From NCBI RefSeq assembly GCF_030651915.1, contig NZ_JAUSBV010000005.1:930001-994000 (forward strand): a DNA stretch of 64,000 nucleotides, read 5' to 3'. Below the pieces are notes generated by a model that did no database searches, was not told the DNA's origin, and saw only the letters and a list, made by a program, of their open reading frames with translations. Source of the DNA: Parvibaculum sp. GTDB taxonomy: Bacteria; Pseudomonadota; Alphaproteobacteria; Parvibaculales; Parvibaculaceae. Positions 10,857-20,939 of this stretch are shown here, in pieces (positions within the stretch are counted from its first letter, which is position 1; every line of letters begins with the position of its first letter). Both the position numbers and the translations under genes were made by a program.

Positions 10857-11726
10857 CTAGCCGAAGCGGCCCGTGATGTAATCCTGGGTACGCCGGTCGG
10901 ACGGATTGGTGAACATGTGTTCCGTCGCGCCTTCCTCGACAAGATGGCCGAGATGGAAGAAAGCCGCGCGCTGCGAAACGCGCGCCGCCTGCTGCATCGA
11001 ATGCGTTACGATGACAATCGTGTAGCGTTCGCGAAGCTCGTCGATCAGTTCCTCGACCTTGGCGGTTGCGATGGGGTCGAGCGCCGAGCACGGTTCGTCC
11101 ATCAGGATGATGTCGGGATTGACGGCAATGGCGCGGGCAATGCAGAGGCGCTGCTGCTGGCCGCCCGACAGGCCCGTACCCGGCTCCTTCAGGCGATCCT
11201 TCACTTCGTTCCACAGGCCTGCACGGCGCAGGCTTGCTTCCACGATGGTGTCCATTTCCGAACCGGCCTTCGCCTTGCCGTGAATGCGAGGACCATAGGC
11301 AATGTTGTCGTAGATCGACTTCGGAAACGGATTCGGCTTCTGGAACACCATGCCGACGCGGGCCCGGAGCAAAACGGGGTCGATTTTCGCGTCATACACA
11401 TTCGCGCCGTCGATCTCGATGCTGCCCGTCACGCGGCAGATGTCGATGGTGTCGTTCATGCGGTTGATACAGCGCAGGAAAGTCGACTTGCCGCAGCCCG
11501 ACGGGCCGATAAAGGCCATCACCTGGCGGGCCGGAATGTCGATGGTCACATCGAACAGCGCCTGCTTCTCGCCATAGAAGACGGAAACCTTGCTTGCCGC
11601 CACTTTGACGTCATGCGTGCCGGCGCGAGCCGCCTGATCCGCAAGAACATCCGCGCCTTCTACCGACTTCGTCATGATCATTCCCGACGCTTCAGTGGTT
11701 GCCATTGCCATCATGTCTGTCACCAC
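10857..11726 (-). CDS. pstB: Phosphate ABC transporter ATP-binding protein
   Basis: [21 protein letters not shown] Walker [17 protein letters not shown] signature. Confidence 0.96.
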   Translation of the reverse strand: MVTDMMAMATTEASGMIMTKSVEGADVLADQAARAGTHDVKVAASKVSVFYGEKQALFDVTIDIPARQVMAFIGPSGCGKSTFLRCINRMNDTIDICRVTGSIEIDGANVYDAKIDPVLLRARVGMVFQKPNPFPKSIYDNIAYGPRIHGKAKAGSEMDTIVEASLRRAGLWNEVKDRLKEPGTGLSGGQQQRLCIARAIAVNPDIILMDEPCSALDPIATAKVEELIDELRERYTIVIVTHSMQQAARVSQRAAFFHLGHLVEEGATEHMFTNPSDRRTQDYITGRFG

Positions 11727-13006
11727 TTTCTTTCAAACCGCTTGCGCATGTAAATCGCAATTGCGTTCATGCAAACCAGAAAACCGAGCAAAACCACGAT
11801 GGCCGCCGAGGTCCGCGAGGTGAAACCGCGCTCCGGGCTGTCGGCCCAGATATAGATCTGGGTCGGCAGGGCGGTCGACGGATTGAACATGCTGTCGGGG
11901 GCGGCGGTGATGAATGCGTTCATGCCGATCAACAGCAGGGGCGCCGTTTCACCTAAAGCCTGCGCCAGACCGATGATGGTGCCTGTCAAAATACCGGGCA
12001 TGGCGAGCGGCAGAACGTGGTGGCCGACCGTCTGCATCTTCGAGGCACCGACCCCGATGGCGGCTTCGCGGATCGAGGGCGGAACAGCCTTCAGCGCGGC
12101 GCGCGTGGCGATGATAATGGTGGGCAGCGTCATCAGCGACAGCACAAGGCCGCCGACGATGGGTGCCGAACGGGGCATGCCGAAGAAGTTGAGAAACACG
12201 GCAAGGCCCAGAAGACCGAACACGATGGAAGGTACGGCGGCGAGGTTGTTGATATTGACCTCGATCAGGTCCGTCCAGCGGTTCTTCGGCGCAAATTCCT
12301 CGAGATAGACCGCCGCCGAAATCCCGACAGGGAAGCTCACAAGGAAGCAGATCAGCAACGCATAGAAAGAGCCGACCAGCGCGCCGCGAAGACCGGCCAA
12401 TTCAGGGAACCGGCTGTCGGCATTGAAGATCATGCCGGTATTGAGCGGCGTCGTGATGCGGCCCTGCTCGACCAGACGATCATACCAGCCGATCTGGTCG
12501 TTGTTGATGCGGCGCTGCTCCGGCGGCAGGTTGCGGTCGATGCCGCCCTTGTGGAGCTGATCGCCTATATCCGACATCGGGAATGTGAAATCCACCGTCT
12601 GGCCGATCAGCGAGGGATCGGCCACCACCATGTCGCGCAGCATGTATTGTGCGTTGTTGGTGAAGAGTTGCCGCAGCTCGCGCAGCTCGCGGGGCGTGTC
12701 GACTTCCGGGTAGAGCCGCGAAATCGTGTCGGCGAGCATCTTCTGATAGCTGGCCGAACGCGGGTCCGACCGGTCGATGGCCTCGGCAGGCAGTTCCACC
12801 TGCAGCGTGACATGGGTCTGCGTGACGGCAGGCAGCGCCGTCATGACGATTGTTCCGACCAGGATTGCCAGCATGCTCAGAGCAAAGACGATGGCGGCGA
12901 CGCCATACATGCGCAGGCGCTTGTCGGCGGCATAGCGGCGCTTCAGGCTGGCATCCGGTTCGTACCAGATACCGGTCCGGGTTGTGGCGGCGGATTTATC
13001 ACTCAT
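11720..13006 (-). CDS. pstA: Phosphate ABC transporter permease PstA
   Basis: Start [12 protein letters not shown]; long periplasmic loop; [17 protein letters not shown]...[17 protein letters not shown]. Confidence 0.93.
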   Translation of the reverse strand: MSDKSAATTRTGIWYEPDASLKRRYAADKRLRMYGVAAIVFALSMLAILVGTIVMTALPAVTQTHVTLQVELPAEAIDRSDPRSASYQKMLADTISRLYPEVDTPRELRELRQLFTNNAQYMLRDMVVADPSLIGQTVDFTFPMSDIGDQLHKGGIDRNLPPEQRRINNDQIGWYDRLVEQGRITTPLNTGMIFNADSRFPELAGLRGALVGSFYALLICFLVSFPVGISAAVYLEEFAPKNRWTDLIEVNINNLAAVPSIVFGLLGLAVFLNFFGMPRSAPIVGGLVLSLMTLPTIIIATRAALKAVPPSIREAAIGVGASKMQTVGHHVLPLAMPGILTGTIIGLAQALGETAPLLLIGMNAFITAAPDSMFNPSTALPTQIYIWADSPERGFTSRTSAAIVVLLGFLVCMNAIAIYMRKRFERKW

Positions 13007-14378
13007 AGCGTTCCCGATAGCGCTTGACGACCTGCAGCGCGACGACATTGAGCGCGAGGGTCGAGAGGAAGAGGACGAGGCCGAGACCGAAAGCGGCAAG
13101 CGTCTTGGGACTGTCGAATTCGGTGTCGCCGATCAGCAGCGTCACAATCTGCACGGTGACCGTGGTGACGCCCTCGAGCGGATTGGCGGTGAGCGTGGCC
13201 GTCAGACCCGCGGCCATGACGACGATCATGGTCTCGCCGATGGCGCGGCTGACGGCAAGCAGCACGCCGCCGACAATTCCGGGCAGCGCCGCGGGCAGCA
13301 GAACCTGGCGAACGGTCTCCGCCTTGGTTGCACCCAGCGCATAGGCGCCGTCGCGCAGCGACTGCGGGACGGCGGAAATGGCGTCGTCGGAGAATGACGA
13401 GATGAAGGGGATGAGCATGATGCCCATGACGCCGCCTGCCGCGAGCGCGCTGTTGGAGGCGACCGACAGGCCCATGGCGACGCCCCATTCCCGGATGAAG
13501 GGGGCGACGGTCAGAATGGCGAAGAAGCCGTAGACGATGGTCGGGATGCCGGCGAGGATTTCGAGCAGCGGCTTCACCAGGGATCGGACGGTGCCGTTGG
13601 CATATTCGACAAGATAGATCGCCGAGAAGAGGCCGACGGGCAGCGCGACGAACATGGCGATGGCACTGATGAAGATGGTGCCCCAGAAGACCGGGACGGC
13701 GCCAAATGCCCCTTCGGCAGCCACCTGGTCGGCGCGCATTGCCGTTTGCGGGCTCCACTCCATACCGAAGAGGAACGAGAGAACCGGCACGCGGGAGAAA
13801 AAGGCGAGACTCTCGATCACCAGCGAGAGAATGATGCCGAGTGTCGTGAGGATCGCCAGAATGGAACAGACGATCAGCCCCCAGCGGATGATGCCATCGA
13901 CGCTGTTGCGGGCTCGGAATTCCGCCGAGAGGCGCGATCCCGCGAAGGCCATGCCGGCGATGGCGGCGGCAAGCGCGCAGACGACCATGGCGAGCGACGC
14001 CGTGCCGCGCAGCACATTGTAGCGCGCGGCCGCATCGAGGATCGCCTGGTCGGGTGTGCCGAAAATGCGACCACCGGCAACGCTCTTGATTTCGCTGAGG
14101 ATGAGCGACATCCGCGAGCCTTCGATGCCGTCGGTGACGTAGGACGGAAGGCCGGCAAGAATGAGACGATCGATAACAGTGCTTTCGGCGGCGATCCAGA
14201 CCAGCACCAGAAGGAAGGCGGGGATGCCGCAGGAAAGCGCCACGAAGTAGCCGTGATAGGCGGGGATCGAATGCATGCCGATCCCGCTCTTCTTGAGGGC
14301 GGCTGCATTGGCGCGGCCCCAGAGATAGCCGATCAGCGAGAGGGTCAGGACGATCGCGAGGAGCGTAGTGGCGGACAT
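12999..14378 (-). CDS. pstC: Phosphate ABC transporter permease PstC
   Basis: Start MSATTLLAIVLTLSLIGYLWGRAN at 14378; EILAGIPTIVYGFFAILTVAP typical PstC. Confidence 0.93.
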   Translation of the reverse strand: MSATTLLAIVLTLSLIGYLWGRANAAALKKSGIGMHSIPAYHGYFVALSCGIPAFLLVLVWIAAESTVIDRLILAGLPSYVTDGIEGSRMSLILSEIKSVAGGRIFGTPDQAILDAAARYNVLRGTASLAMVVCALAAAIAGMAFAGSRLSAEFRARNSVDGIIRWGLIVCSILAILTTLGIILSLVIESLAFFSRVPVLSFLFGMEWSPQTAMRADQVAAEGAFGAVPVFWGTIFISAIAMFVALPVGLFSAIYLVEYANGTVRSLVKPLLEILAGIPTIVYGFFAILTVAPFIREWGVAMGLSVASNSALAAGGVMGIMLIPFISSFSDDAISAVPQSLRDGAYALGATKAETVRQVLLPAALPGIVGGVLLAVSRAIGETMIVVMAAGLTATLTANPLEGVTTVTVQIVTLLIGDTEFDSPKTLAAFGLGLVLFLSTLALNVVALQVVKRYRERYE

Positions 14379-14425
14379 CGGGAAATCCTGACGCGAGAAA
14401 ATAGGCAGCGCGAGAGAGACAGGAT

Positions 14426-14451
14426 CACCCGGCGCCCGCGAGCGCCGGGTG
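14426..14451. other. Perfect 10-bp stem-loop between pstS and pstC
   Basis: CACCCGGCGC-ccgcga-GCGCCGGGTG. Confidence 0.8.
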
Positions 14452-14461
14452 AGGTGTCGTC

Positions 14462-15505
14462 TTACTTCTTCGGCGCCGGCATGTTGACCGCGTCCTTCAC
14501 GGCCTTCTGCACGGCGGCGCGGGGGCCGTCGGCAAGCGCGATCAGGCCGCGCTCGATCAGATAGCCACCGGGAGACAGCGCATCGTCGCTGACGAATTCG
14601 GCCACGAATTCGTTGAGGCCGGGGATCACACCGCGATGGGCGTTCTTCGTGTAGAAGTAGATCGGACGGGAGATCTTGTAGGAACCGTCGGCGATCGTGT
14701 CTTCGTTCGGGGCAATACCGTCGACCTTCACCGGCTGCAGCTTGTCCTGGTTTTCGTACAGGAACGAGTAGCCGAAGATGCCGTAGGCGTTGGAGTCGGA
14801 TTCGAGACGTTGAACGATCAGGTTGTCGTTTTCGCCGGCTTCGATGAACGGGCCATCGGTACGCATGCGCTGACAGACTTCCTTGTGCGCGTCCTTGTCG
14901 AGCGCGACGATCGCCGGGAATTCCTTGCAGCCTTCTTCCATCACGAGTTCGACCCATGCGTCGCGCGTGCCGGAGGTGGGCGGCGGGCCCATGACGACGA
15001 TGGCGGTGTTGGGGAGCGAGCCGTCAATGTCCGACCACTTCTTGTAGGGGTTGGCGACGATCTTGCCGCCGACTTCGACCTTGTCGGCCAGCGCCTGGAA
15101 GAGCTGCTTCTTCGTCAGGTCAAGCTGCACGCCCTTGCGGGACACGGCCATCGAGAGGCCGTCATAACCGATCAGGGCTTCGGTGATGTTCGTCACGCCG
15201 TTCGACGTGCAGAGTTCATATTCCGAAAGCTTCATCGCGCGCGAGGCGCCCGTCACATCCGGGTGGCCGGTACCGACGCCACCGCAGAAGATCTTCATGC
15301 CGCCGCCGGTACCGGTCGATTCGACCACCGGCGAGGGGCTGCCCGTCTCGTTGGCGAACTGCTCGGCGGCCGCCTGCGAGAAGGGGAACACAGTCGACGA
15401 ACCGACGACCGAAATCTGGTCGCGGGCATGCGCCACGCCGGCAACCGAAAGAGCGGCGACGGCAACCGTCGCGGCCATCGTCAGGGATTTGAGTTTCACG
15501 TTCAT
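14462..15505 (-). CDS. pstS: Phosphate ABC transporter substrate-binding protein
   Basis: Start MNVKLKSLTMAATVAVAALSVAGVAHARDQISVVGSSTVFPF signal peptide + PBP domain. Confidence 0.95.
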   Translation of the reverse strand: MNVKLKSLTMAATVAVAALSVAGVAHARDQISVVGSSTVFPFSQAAAEQFANETGSPSPVVESTGTGGGMKIFCGGVGTGHPDVTGASRAMKLSEYELCTSNGVTNITEALIGYDGLSMAVSRKGVQLDLTKKQLFQALADKVEVGGKIVANPYKKWSDIDGSLPNTAIVVMGPPPTSGTRDAWVELVMEEGCKEFPAIVALDKDAHKEVCQRMRTDGPFIEAGENDNLIVQRLESDSNAYGIFGYSFLYENQDKLQPVKVDGIAPNEDTIADGSYKISRPIYFYTKNAHRGVIPGLNEFVAEFVSDDALSPGGYLIERGLIALADGPRAAVQKAVKDAVNMPAPKK

Positions 15506-15621
15506 TCTCCAGTCTTGTGAATGCCGGGCGCCAAGCAGCCACATTGGCCCCCCTGGCGCGCCCAAGCCGTTCCGGTCTTTTGAAGTGGCTTAACCTTCAG
15601 GCCGGCGGACGCTAGCGGGGT

Positions 15622-15665
15622 GTCACGAAAGCTTTACGACAGTTGCATGACAGTTTTGTGACAGC
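15622..15665 (-). promoter_or_regulatory. Four-unit PHO box upstream of pstS
   Basis: minus strand CTGTCACAAAA-CTGTCATGCAA-CTGTCGTAAAG-CTTTCGTGACA, 11-bp period. Confidence 0.88.
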
Positions 15666-15685
15666 ACCCGGCAGCGCGGCTTTCG

Positions 15686-16993
15686 TCAGCCCGCGACAGG
15701 AAAAAGAACTGTAAAAACAGAGCCTTGGCCGATCTCGCTTTCGATCTGCAGCGTTCCCTGATGGCGATTGACGATGTGTTTGACGATCGCCAGCCCCAGC
15801 CCCGTGCCGCCACGGGCGCGCGAGGCAGCGGCGTCAACGCGGTAGAAACGTTCGGTCAAACGCGGCAGATGCTCCTTGGCGATGCCCGGGCCGAAGTCGC
15901 GGACCGAGAGCCGGACCATCGGGCGGCCCAGCTTCTCGTCCGGCGTCAGGGAAATCTCGACGCGCTTGCCGGCGCGGCCATAGCGCAGCGCATTGTCGGC
16001 GAGGTTCTGGACGACCTGGGCCAGCTCCTCGCGGTCGCCGCGGATGCGCGGCAGGCCGGCCGGGGCTGTCACAATCACCTCGACGCCATATTGCTCCGCC
16101 GTCGGGGTCAGGCCGTCGGCGACATCGCTGACCACGCCCAGCAGATCGACCTCGTCGGCGGGCCGCATGTGTTCGCGCAATTCGATGCGCGAGAGCGAGA
16201 GCAGGTCTTCGATCAGCCGGCGCATGCGGCCGGCCTGGTCGGCCATGATTTCGAGAAATTTCTCGCGCGCTTCCGGATCGTCCCTGGCGTGACCGCGCAA
16301 GGTGTCGATGAAACCCGAAAGCGAGGCCAGTGGCGTTTTCAGCTCGTGGCTGGCGAAGGCGACGAAGTCGGCGCGCATCGCCTCGACGCGCTTGGCGTCC
16401 GTCAGGTCGTGCAGCAGAACGAGGTAGAGGGACGGGTCGCCTGCGCCTTCAGCTTCGATAGGTACGACGAAGGCACTGAAATGCCGTTCGACCGGCACCG
16501 GCATTTCATATTCGATCGTGCGGGCGACGCCGTCCCGCATCACGCTTTCGATCGCCGCGATCAGCGGCGCGACGCGCAAGGCGGTTGCCACATGCCGGCC
16601 AAGCGCGGTCTTGCCGATCAGCGGCTCGGCGGCGCTGTTGCCGAAGACCACGCGGCCGCCGCCATCGAGCACGAAGAGCGCGTCGGGAAGACGGTTCAGA
16701 ATGGCGAGCGCAGGACCGGCCGCAAACGCCGACGGCGCCCTGTCATCGGCGCGGGACTGAATCCGGATCGGCGCCGTTTCGCCCATGGCAATGGCGCGCG
16801 CAACGGCGACGCCCGCCAGCAACAGAAAGGAAACGAAAGCCGCAGTGACATGAAGCGCGCCTGTCAGCGCCAGCATGAGGAAGATGACGGCCGCCGTGAC
16901 GACAAAGGATCGCGTGCCGGTCCAGCGCGCCCAGAAGTCGCGCAGCCAGACCCTGCCCTGCCGCCGTCTCGATCCGTCGTTCGCCGCCGCCAT
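15686..16993 (-). CDS. phoR: Phosphate regulon sensor histidine kinase
   Basis: PAS + HisKA (FASHELKTPLASLSGFIDTL) + HATPase (GGTGLGLAIVKHIVNRHQG), adjacent to pst. Confidence 0.9.
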   Translation of the reverse strand: MAAANDGSRRRQGRVWLRDFWARWTGTRSFVVTAAVIFLMLALTGALHVTAAFVSFLLLAGVAVARAIAMGETAPIRIQSRADDRAPSAFAAGPALAILNRLPDALFVLDGGGRVVFGNSAAEPLIGKTALGRHVATALRVAPLIAAIESVMRDGVARTIEYEMPVPVERHFSAFVVPIEAEGAGDPSLYLVLLHDLTDAKRVEAMRADFVAFASHELKTPLASLSGFIDTLRGHARDDPEAREKFLEIMADQAGRMRRLIEDLLSLSRIELREHMRPADEVDLLGVVSDVADGLTPTAEQYGVEVIVTAPAGLPRIRGDREELAQVVQNLADNALRYGRAGKRVEISLTPDEKLGRPMVRLSVRDFGPGIAKEHLPRLTERFYRVDAAASRARGGTGLGLAIVKHIVNRHQGTLQIESEIGQGSVFTVLFPVAG

Positions 16994-17002
16994 TCGCTCT
17001 CT

Positions 17003-18220
17003 TCAGGCTCCGAAGTCCCAGCTCATGCCTTCGTGGTAGCACTTCAATACACTTTTCGCGATGACGATGCGATGAACCTCGTCGGGCCCGTCGGCGAGCC
17101 GCAACGTGCGGGCGCCCTGATACATCCCGGCCAGCGGCGTGTCGCCGGAGACGCCGAGCGCGCCATGCACCTGGATCGCGCGATCGACGACGCGCTCGAA
17201 GGCGGCCGGCACGAAGACCTTGATCGCCGAGATGTCGACGCGAGCGCTCGACCCTTCCTCCATGCGATGGGCGCAGTGAATGGTCATCAGGCGGGCGGCC
17301 TGGATGTCCATGTAGCTGTCGGCGATGAAACCCTGGATGAATTGTTTGGTTTCGAGCTTGCCGCCATGGACCTCGCGGCTGATGGCGCGCTTGCACATCA
17401 GGTCGAAGGCGCGCCACATCTGGCCGATCGAATTCATGCAGTGGAAGACGCGGCCTTCGCCGAGACGATCCTGCGCCGCCTGATGGCCGGAGCCGGTGCG
17501 GCCGAGCTGGTTTTCGAGCGGTACACGGACATTCTCGTATTTGATTTCGCAATGATCGCCGCCGGTGTGCCCCCAGACCGGGACCGAGCGGATGATGTTC
17601 ACGCCGGGCGTTGTCATCGGCACGATGATCTGGGTCATCTTGTCCTTGACGCCGCCCTTGCCGTCGGCCTGTTCGGTGCGGCACATGACGATGGCGATGT
17701 CGGCGCGGCGACCGTTGGAGGTGAACCATTTGTGGCCGTTGATCACCCAGTGATCGCCGTCCTTCACGGCACGGGTCTGGATCGCATAAGGATCGGAGCC
17801 CGGCTGGTCGGGCTCGGTCATCGAGAAGCAGCTTTCGATGTCGCCGGCGACCAGCGGCTCGAGCCATTTCTTCTTCTGTTCGGGCGTGCCGTATTTCAGC
17901 AAGATTTTCTGGTTGCCGGAATTGGGCGCGACGACGCCGAAGAGCCGCGCCGAGAAAGGCGACCAGGCCATGATCTCGTTCATATAGGCGTGCTTCAGAA
18001 AGCCGATGCCCATGCCGCCGTAATCTTCCGGCAGATGCGGCGCCCAGAGGCCCTCATCCTTGACTTTGCTTTTGATCTTCGTGCGGACGGCTTCGGCTTC
18101 GTCGCCGCCCTTGTAGAGGATCGGCTCGGCCGGGATGATGTCGCCGGTGACGATCGCAGCCGTGCGAAGCCTGATCTCGTTGATACCGTCGTCGAGACCG
18201 GAAATGGGCTGTACCTGCAT
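17003..18220 (-). CDS. Acyl-CoA dehydrogenase family protein
   Basis: CFSMTEPDQPGSDPYAIQTRAVKDGDHWVINGHKWFTSNG; QVHGALGVSGDTPLAGMYQGAR. Confidence 0.92.
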   Translation of the reverse strand: MQVQPISGLDDGINEIRLRTAAIVTGDIIPAEPILYKGGDEAEAVRTKIKSKVKDEGLWAPHLPEDYGGMGIGFLKHAYMNEIMAWSPFSARLFGVVAPNSGNQKILLKYGTPEQKKKWLEPLVAGDIESCFSMTEPDQPGSDPYAIQTRAVKDGDHWVINGHKWFTSNGRRADIAIVMCRTEQADGKGGVKDKMTQIIVPMTTPGVNIIRSVPVWGHTGGDHCEIKYENVRVPLENQLGRTGSGHQAAQDRLGEGRVFHCMNSIGQMWRAFDLMCKRAISREVHGGKLETKQFIQGFIADSYMDIQAARLMTIHCAHRMEEGSSARVDISAIKVFVPAAFERVVDRAIQVHGALGVSGDTPLAGMYQGARTLRLADGPDEVHRIVIAKSVLKCYHEGMSWDFGA

Positions 18221-18378
18221 GATCGTTCCCCCTCATTGGCGATTTCGTTTGCGCCAGCATAGAGGGGCCGGCGGGGCGCGGTCCAACGCGATGCGAAAAG
18301 GCGCGCGAAGCTCCGTGACATTTCCATGAATTGTCATAGTTTAGGGCCGGTTCAGTGGTTCAGACGAGGCAGGGGCGG

Positions 18379-19218
18379 ATGACGGCGATCGACGGCAAAC
18401 TGGCGGTGGTGACGGGTGCGGCGAGCGGCATCGGACGGGGGACGGCGCTGGCGCTGGCCAGGCGCGGGGCGCGGCTGGCGATCACCGATCTCGACCGGGC
18501 GGGGCTTGCCGAAACGGCGGCGCGGATCGAGGCGCTGGGGGGGACGGTGACGACCTATCTGGTCGATGTCGCCGACCGCGACGCGGTCTATGCCTTTGCG
18601 CAGGAGATCGAGGCTTCGCATGGCGGCGCCGACATCGTGATCAACAATGCGGGCGTCGCGCAGATCGCGCGGGTCGACGAGCTCGGCTATGACGATTTCG
18701 AATGGGTGATGAATATCGATTTCTGGGGCATGGTCTATGGCAGCAAGGCCTTCCTGCCGCAGCTGCAGGCGAAGGGCGAAGGTCACATCGTCAATGTGTC
18801 GAGCATTTTCGGCTTGGTCGCGGTGCCGACACAGGCCGCCTACAACTCGGCCAAGTTCGCCATTCGCGGCTTCACCGAAGCGCTGCGGCACGAGATGAAG
18901 GGGACGAACATCCAGATCTCCTGCGTGCATCCGGGCGGCATCAAGACCAATATCGTCCGTAATGCCCGTTTTCTGCAGAGCACGCAGGCCACCCTGCGCG
19001 AGGACGCGGCATCGGGCTTCGACAAGATCGCGCGGACGACGCCGGAACGCGCCGGCGAGGTGATCGTCGAGGGCATTGCGAAGAACAGACCGCGCATCCT
19101 GATCGGCTTCGATGCCAAGCTGGTCGACTGGCTGCAACGGTTGATGCCGGCTTCCTATGGCAAGATCATGTTCCGGCGCGAGGGCAGCGTGTTGACCGGA
19201 CAGGCGGAGACGAAATAG
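18379..19218 (+). CDS. SDR family oxidoreductase
   Basis: VVTGAASGIGRGTALALARRG; YNSAKFAIRGFTEAL catalytic YxxxK. Confidence 0.92.
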   Translation: MTAIDGKLAVVTGAASGIGRGTALALARRGARLAITDLDRAGLAETAARIEALGGTVTTYLVDVADRDAVYAFAQEIEASHGGADIVINNAGVAQIARVDELGYDDFEWVMNIDFWGMVYGSKAFLPQLQAKGEGHIVNVSSIFGLVAVPTQAAYNSAKFAIRGFTEALRHEMKGTNIQISCVHPGGIKTNIVRNARFLQSTQATLREDAASGFDKIARTTPERAGEVIVEGIAKNRPRILIGFDAKLVDWLQRLMPASYGKIMFRREGSVLTGQAETK

Positions 19219-19268
19219 CGCGACGCAAGATCGCCGCAAGGCGATCACTGGCGAGGGGGAGGCATCGG

Positions 19269-20171
19269 TTGAGCGAGACGACAGCAAGCGACGGCGCGGC
19301 GCGCATGACGGTGCGGCGCATGGGCTTTGCCTATCCGGCCGCGATGAGCGGACACTGGAACGCGCGGCGTCCGGAATTTTCGCAGATCGTCAATGCGGCG
19401 TCGCTGGCGATGCCCTATCTCGAACCTTACCTGATCAAGACGATGCGCGAAGCGCGGCCGCAAATCCGCGACGCGGCGCTGCTGGCGGCGCTCGACGATT
19501 ATGTGGCGCAGGAGGCGATGCATTTCCGCCAGCACCGGAAGTTCAACGAGGAATTGAAGGCGCGCGGCTACACCTCGATCGAAAAGATTGAAGCGGTGCT
19601 TGCATCGGATTACCGCAAGCTCGGCGAGACGCGCTCGCTGGCGTTCAACCTCGCCTATGCCGAGGGCTTTGAATCGATGGCGCTGGCGATCGGGCGGATG
19701 CTGATCGAGGACCGCGAATTCCTGTTCGGCGGCAGCGAGAGCGGCGTTGCCTCGCTGATCCTGTGGCACTTCGTCGAGGAGATCGAACACAAGAATGTCG
19801 CTTACGACGTGTTCGAGCATCTGGCCGGAAATTATTTCCGCCGCGTGCACGGGCTTCTCTATGCGACGGTGCATATCATGTGGCGGACGCGCGGCGGCTA
19901 TCAGGCGCTGCTGAAGGAAGACGGGCTGTGGCGCGATCCGCGTTCGCGCCTCGCGCTGGCATTGCTCCTGATACGGATTTTCGCGCAGCTGACACCGAAG
20001 ATGCTGCGCATTCTGATGCCCTTCTACAATCCGCGCCAGGTGAAGGATCCCGCCTGGGCGCTTTCCTGGGCGCGTCTCTTCAAAGCCGACAATGACGGCG
20101 CCGGGCGGCTCGACACCGCCCGTCTCGATGCGCCCGAACCCGTTGCCCTTTCCACCGGAGAAACAAAATGA
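19269..20171 (+). CDS. Metal-dependent hydrolase (PF10118-like)
   Basis: VRRMGFAYPAAMSGHWNARRPEFSQIVNAASLAMPYLEPYLIKTMR...QEAMHFRQHRKFNE...HFVEEIEHKNVAYDVFEH. Confidence 0.82.
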   Translation: MSETTASDGAARMTVRRMGFAYPAAMSGHWNARRPEFSQIVNAASLAMPYLEPYLIKTMREARPQIRDAALLAALDDYVAQEAMHFRQHRKFNEELKARGYTSIEKIEAVLASDYRKLGETRSLAFNLAYAEGFESMALAIGRMLIEDREFLFGGSESGVASLILWHFVEEIEHKNVAYDVFEHLAGNYFRRVHGLLYATVHIMWRTRGGYQALLKEDGLWRDPRSRLALALLLIRIFAQLTPKMLRILMPFYNPRQVKDPAWALSWARLFKADNDGAGRLDTARLDAPEPVALSTGETK

Positions 20172-20692
20172 GCCTAGAGTCATCGGAAACCGCCGGCGCA
20201 AGCAACATGGCGGCGCGGATGCGCGCGCTGCTTTTTTTCAACGGCGTCGGTTTGTTCGTGCTGGCGATCATCATCGGCTGGATCTGGTTCGTCGCGCTGC
20301 TCGGCCGCGTCGTGTTGTGGCCGCTGCCGATCGACATTCCGGTTTCGATTCCCGATGACGGACGCGCCTGGCGCATGGCGCATATGGAAGGGATCACGCA
20401 AGGACTGATGCTGATGGCGCTCGGTCTCGGCGGATCGTTCATGCGGCTGACGCTGAAACAGTTCCGCTGGTTCTTCTGGTCGGCGCTGGTGACGGCGTGG
20501 CTGTTCACGATCCCGCCGATCTTCAACGCGTTGTTCGGCACGCGCGGACTGGCGTTTGGCGGCGGACCGTTCAAGGGTGGGCTGGCGAATGACGTGATTT
20601 ACCTGTTCGGCTGGCCGCCGGTGATCGCGGTGCATATCATGCTGGGGCTGGCGGTGCTGGGCGTGTGGCGGCATCTCCAGGCCGAAAAATGA
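20168..20692 (+). CDS. Four-TM membrane protein resembling styrene-oxide isomerase (StyC)
   Basis: GRAWRMAHMEGITQGLMLMALG and GTRGLAFGGGPFKGGLANDVIYLFGWPP resemble StyC segments GWARAHSGPALNGMM and NRGLTFGPNQFGPGDIFSFLAL; overlaps upstream stop by 4 bp. Confidence 0.55.
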   Translation: MSLESSETAGASNMAARMRALLFFNGVGLFVLAIIIGWIWFVALLGRVVLWPLPIDIPVSIPDDGRAWRMAHMEGITQGLMLMALGLGGSFMRLTLKQFRWFFWSALVTAWLFTIPPIFNALFGTRGLAFGGGPFKGGLANDVIYLFGWPPVIAVHIMLGLAVLGVWRHLQAEK

Positions 20693-20763
20693 TCGTCCGG
20701 ATGCGGAGGATCGGGCGGTTTTTGCCCGATTGTGACAGCGTTATTTTCCCGTTATGACCCCCT

Positions 20764-20796
20764 CTGTCACAAAACTGTCATAAAACTGTCACAAAC
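20764..20796 (+). promoter_or_regulatory. Triple 11-bp PHO-box-like direct repeat
   Basis: CTGTCACAAAA-CTGTCATAAAA-CTGTCACAAAC. Confidence 0.75.
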
Positions 20797-20800
20797 GGGT

Positions 20801-20869
20801 TTATCCCCGGGGCAAAGCACCACTTATCCCCGGGTAAAAGGGCGCTTTATCCCCGGATGCGGCGGGCCA
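20801..20869 (+). repeat. Three TTATCCCCGG boxes at exact 23-bp period (iteron-like)
   Basis: TTATCCCCGG at 20801, 20824 and 20847. Confidence 0.85.
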
Positions 20870-20939
20870 TGGCAGGATTCGCTATTTTTTGTTTTGCGCG
20901 GGCCGCGCACGGATTTGAAGACGGCAAGGACATGGAATC

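Noticed and set aside
15725-18262. 845-aa + strand ORF antisense to phoR and the acyl-CoA dehydrogenase
   Set aside because: Low-complexity Asp/Gly/Arg-rich antisense translation of GC-rich genes; the minus-strand genes have clear domain motifs.
20801-20869. Interpreting the TTATCCCCGG array as the chromosomal replication origin
   Set aside because: Boxes deviate from the DnaA consensus at the CACA end, there is no adjacent dnaA/hemE/parAB context and no clear AT-rich unwinding element; kept only as iteron-like.
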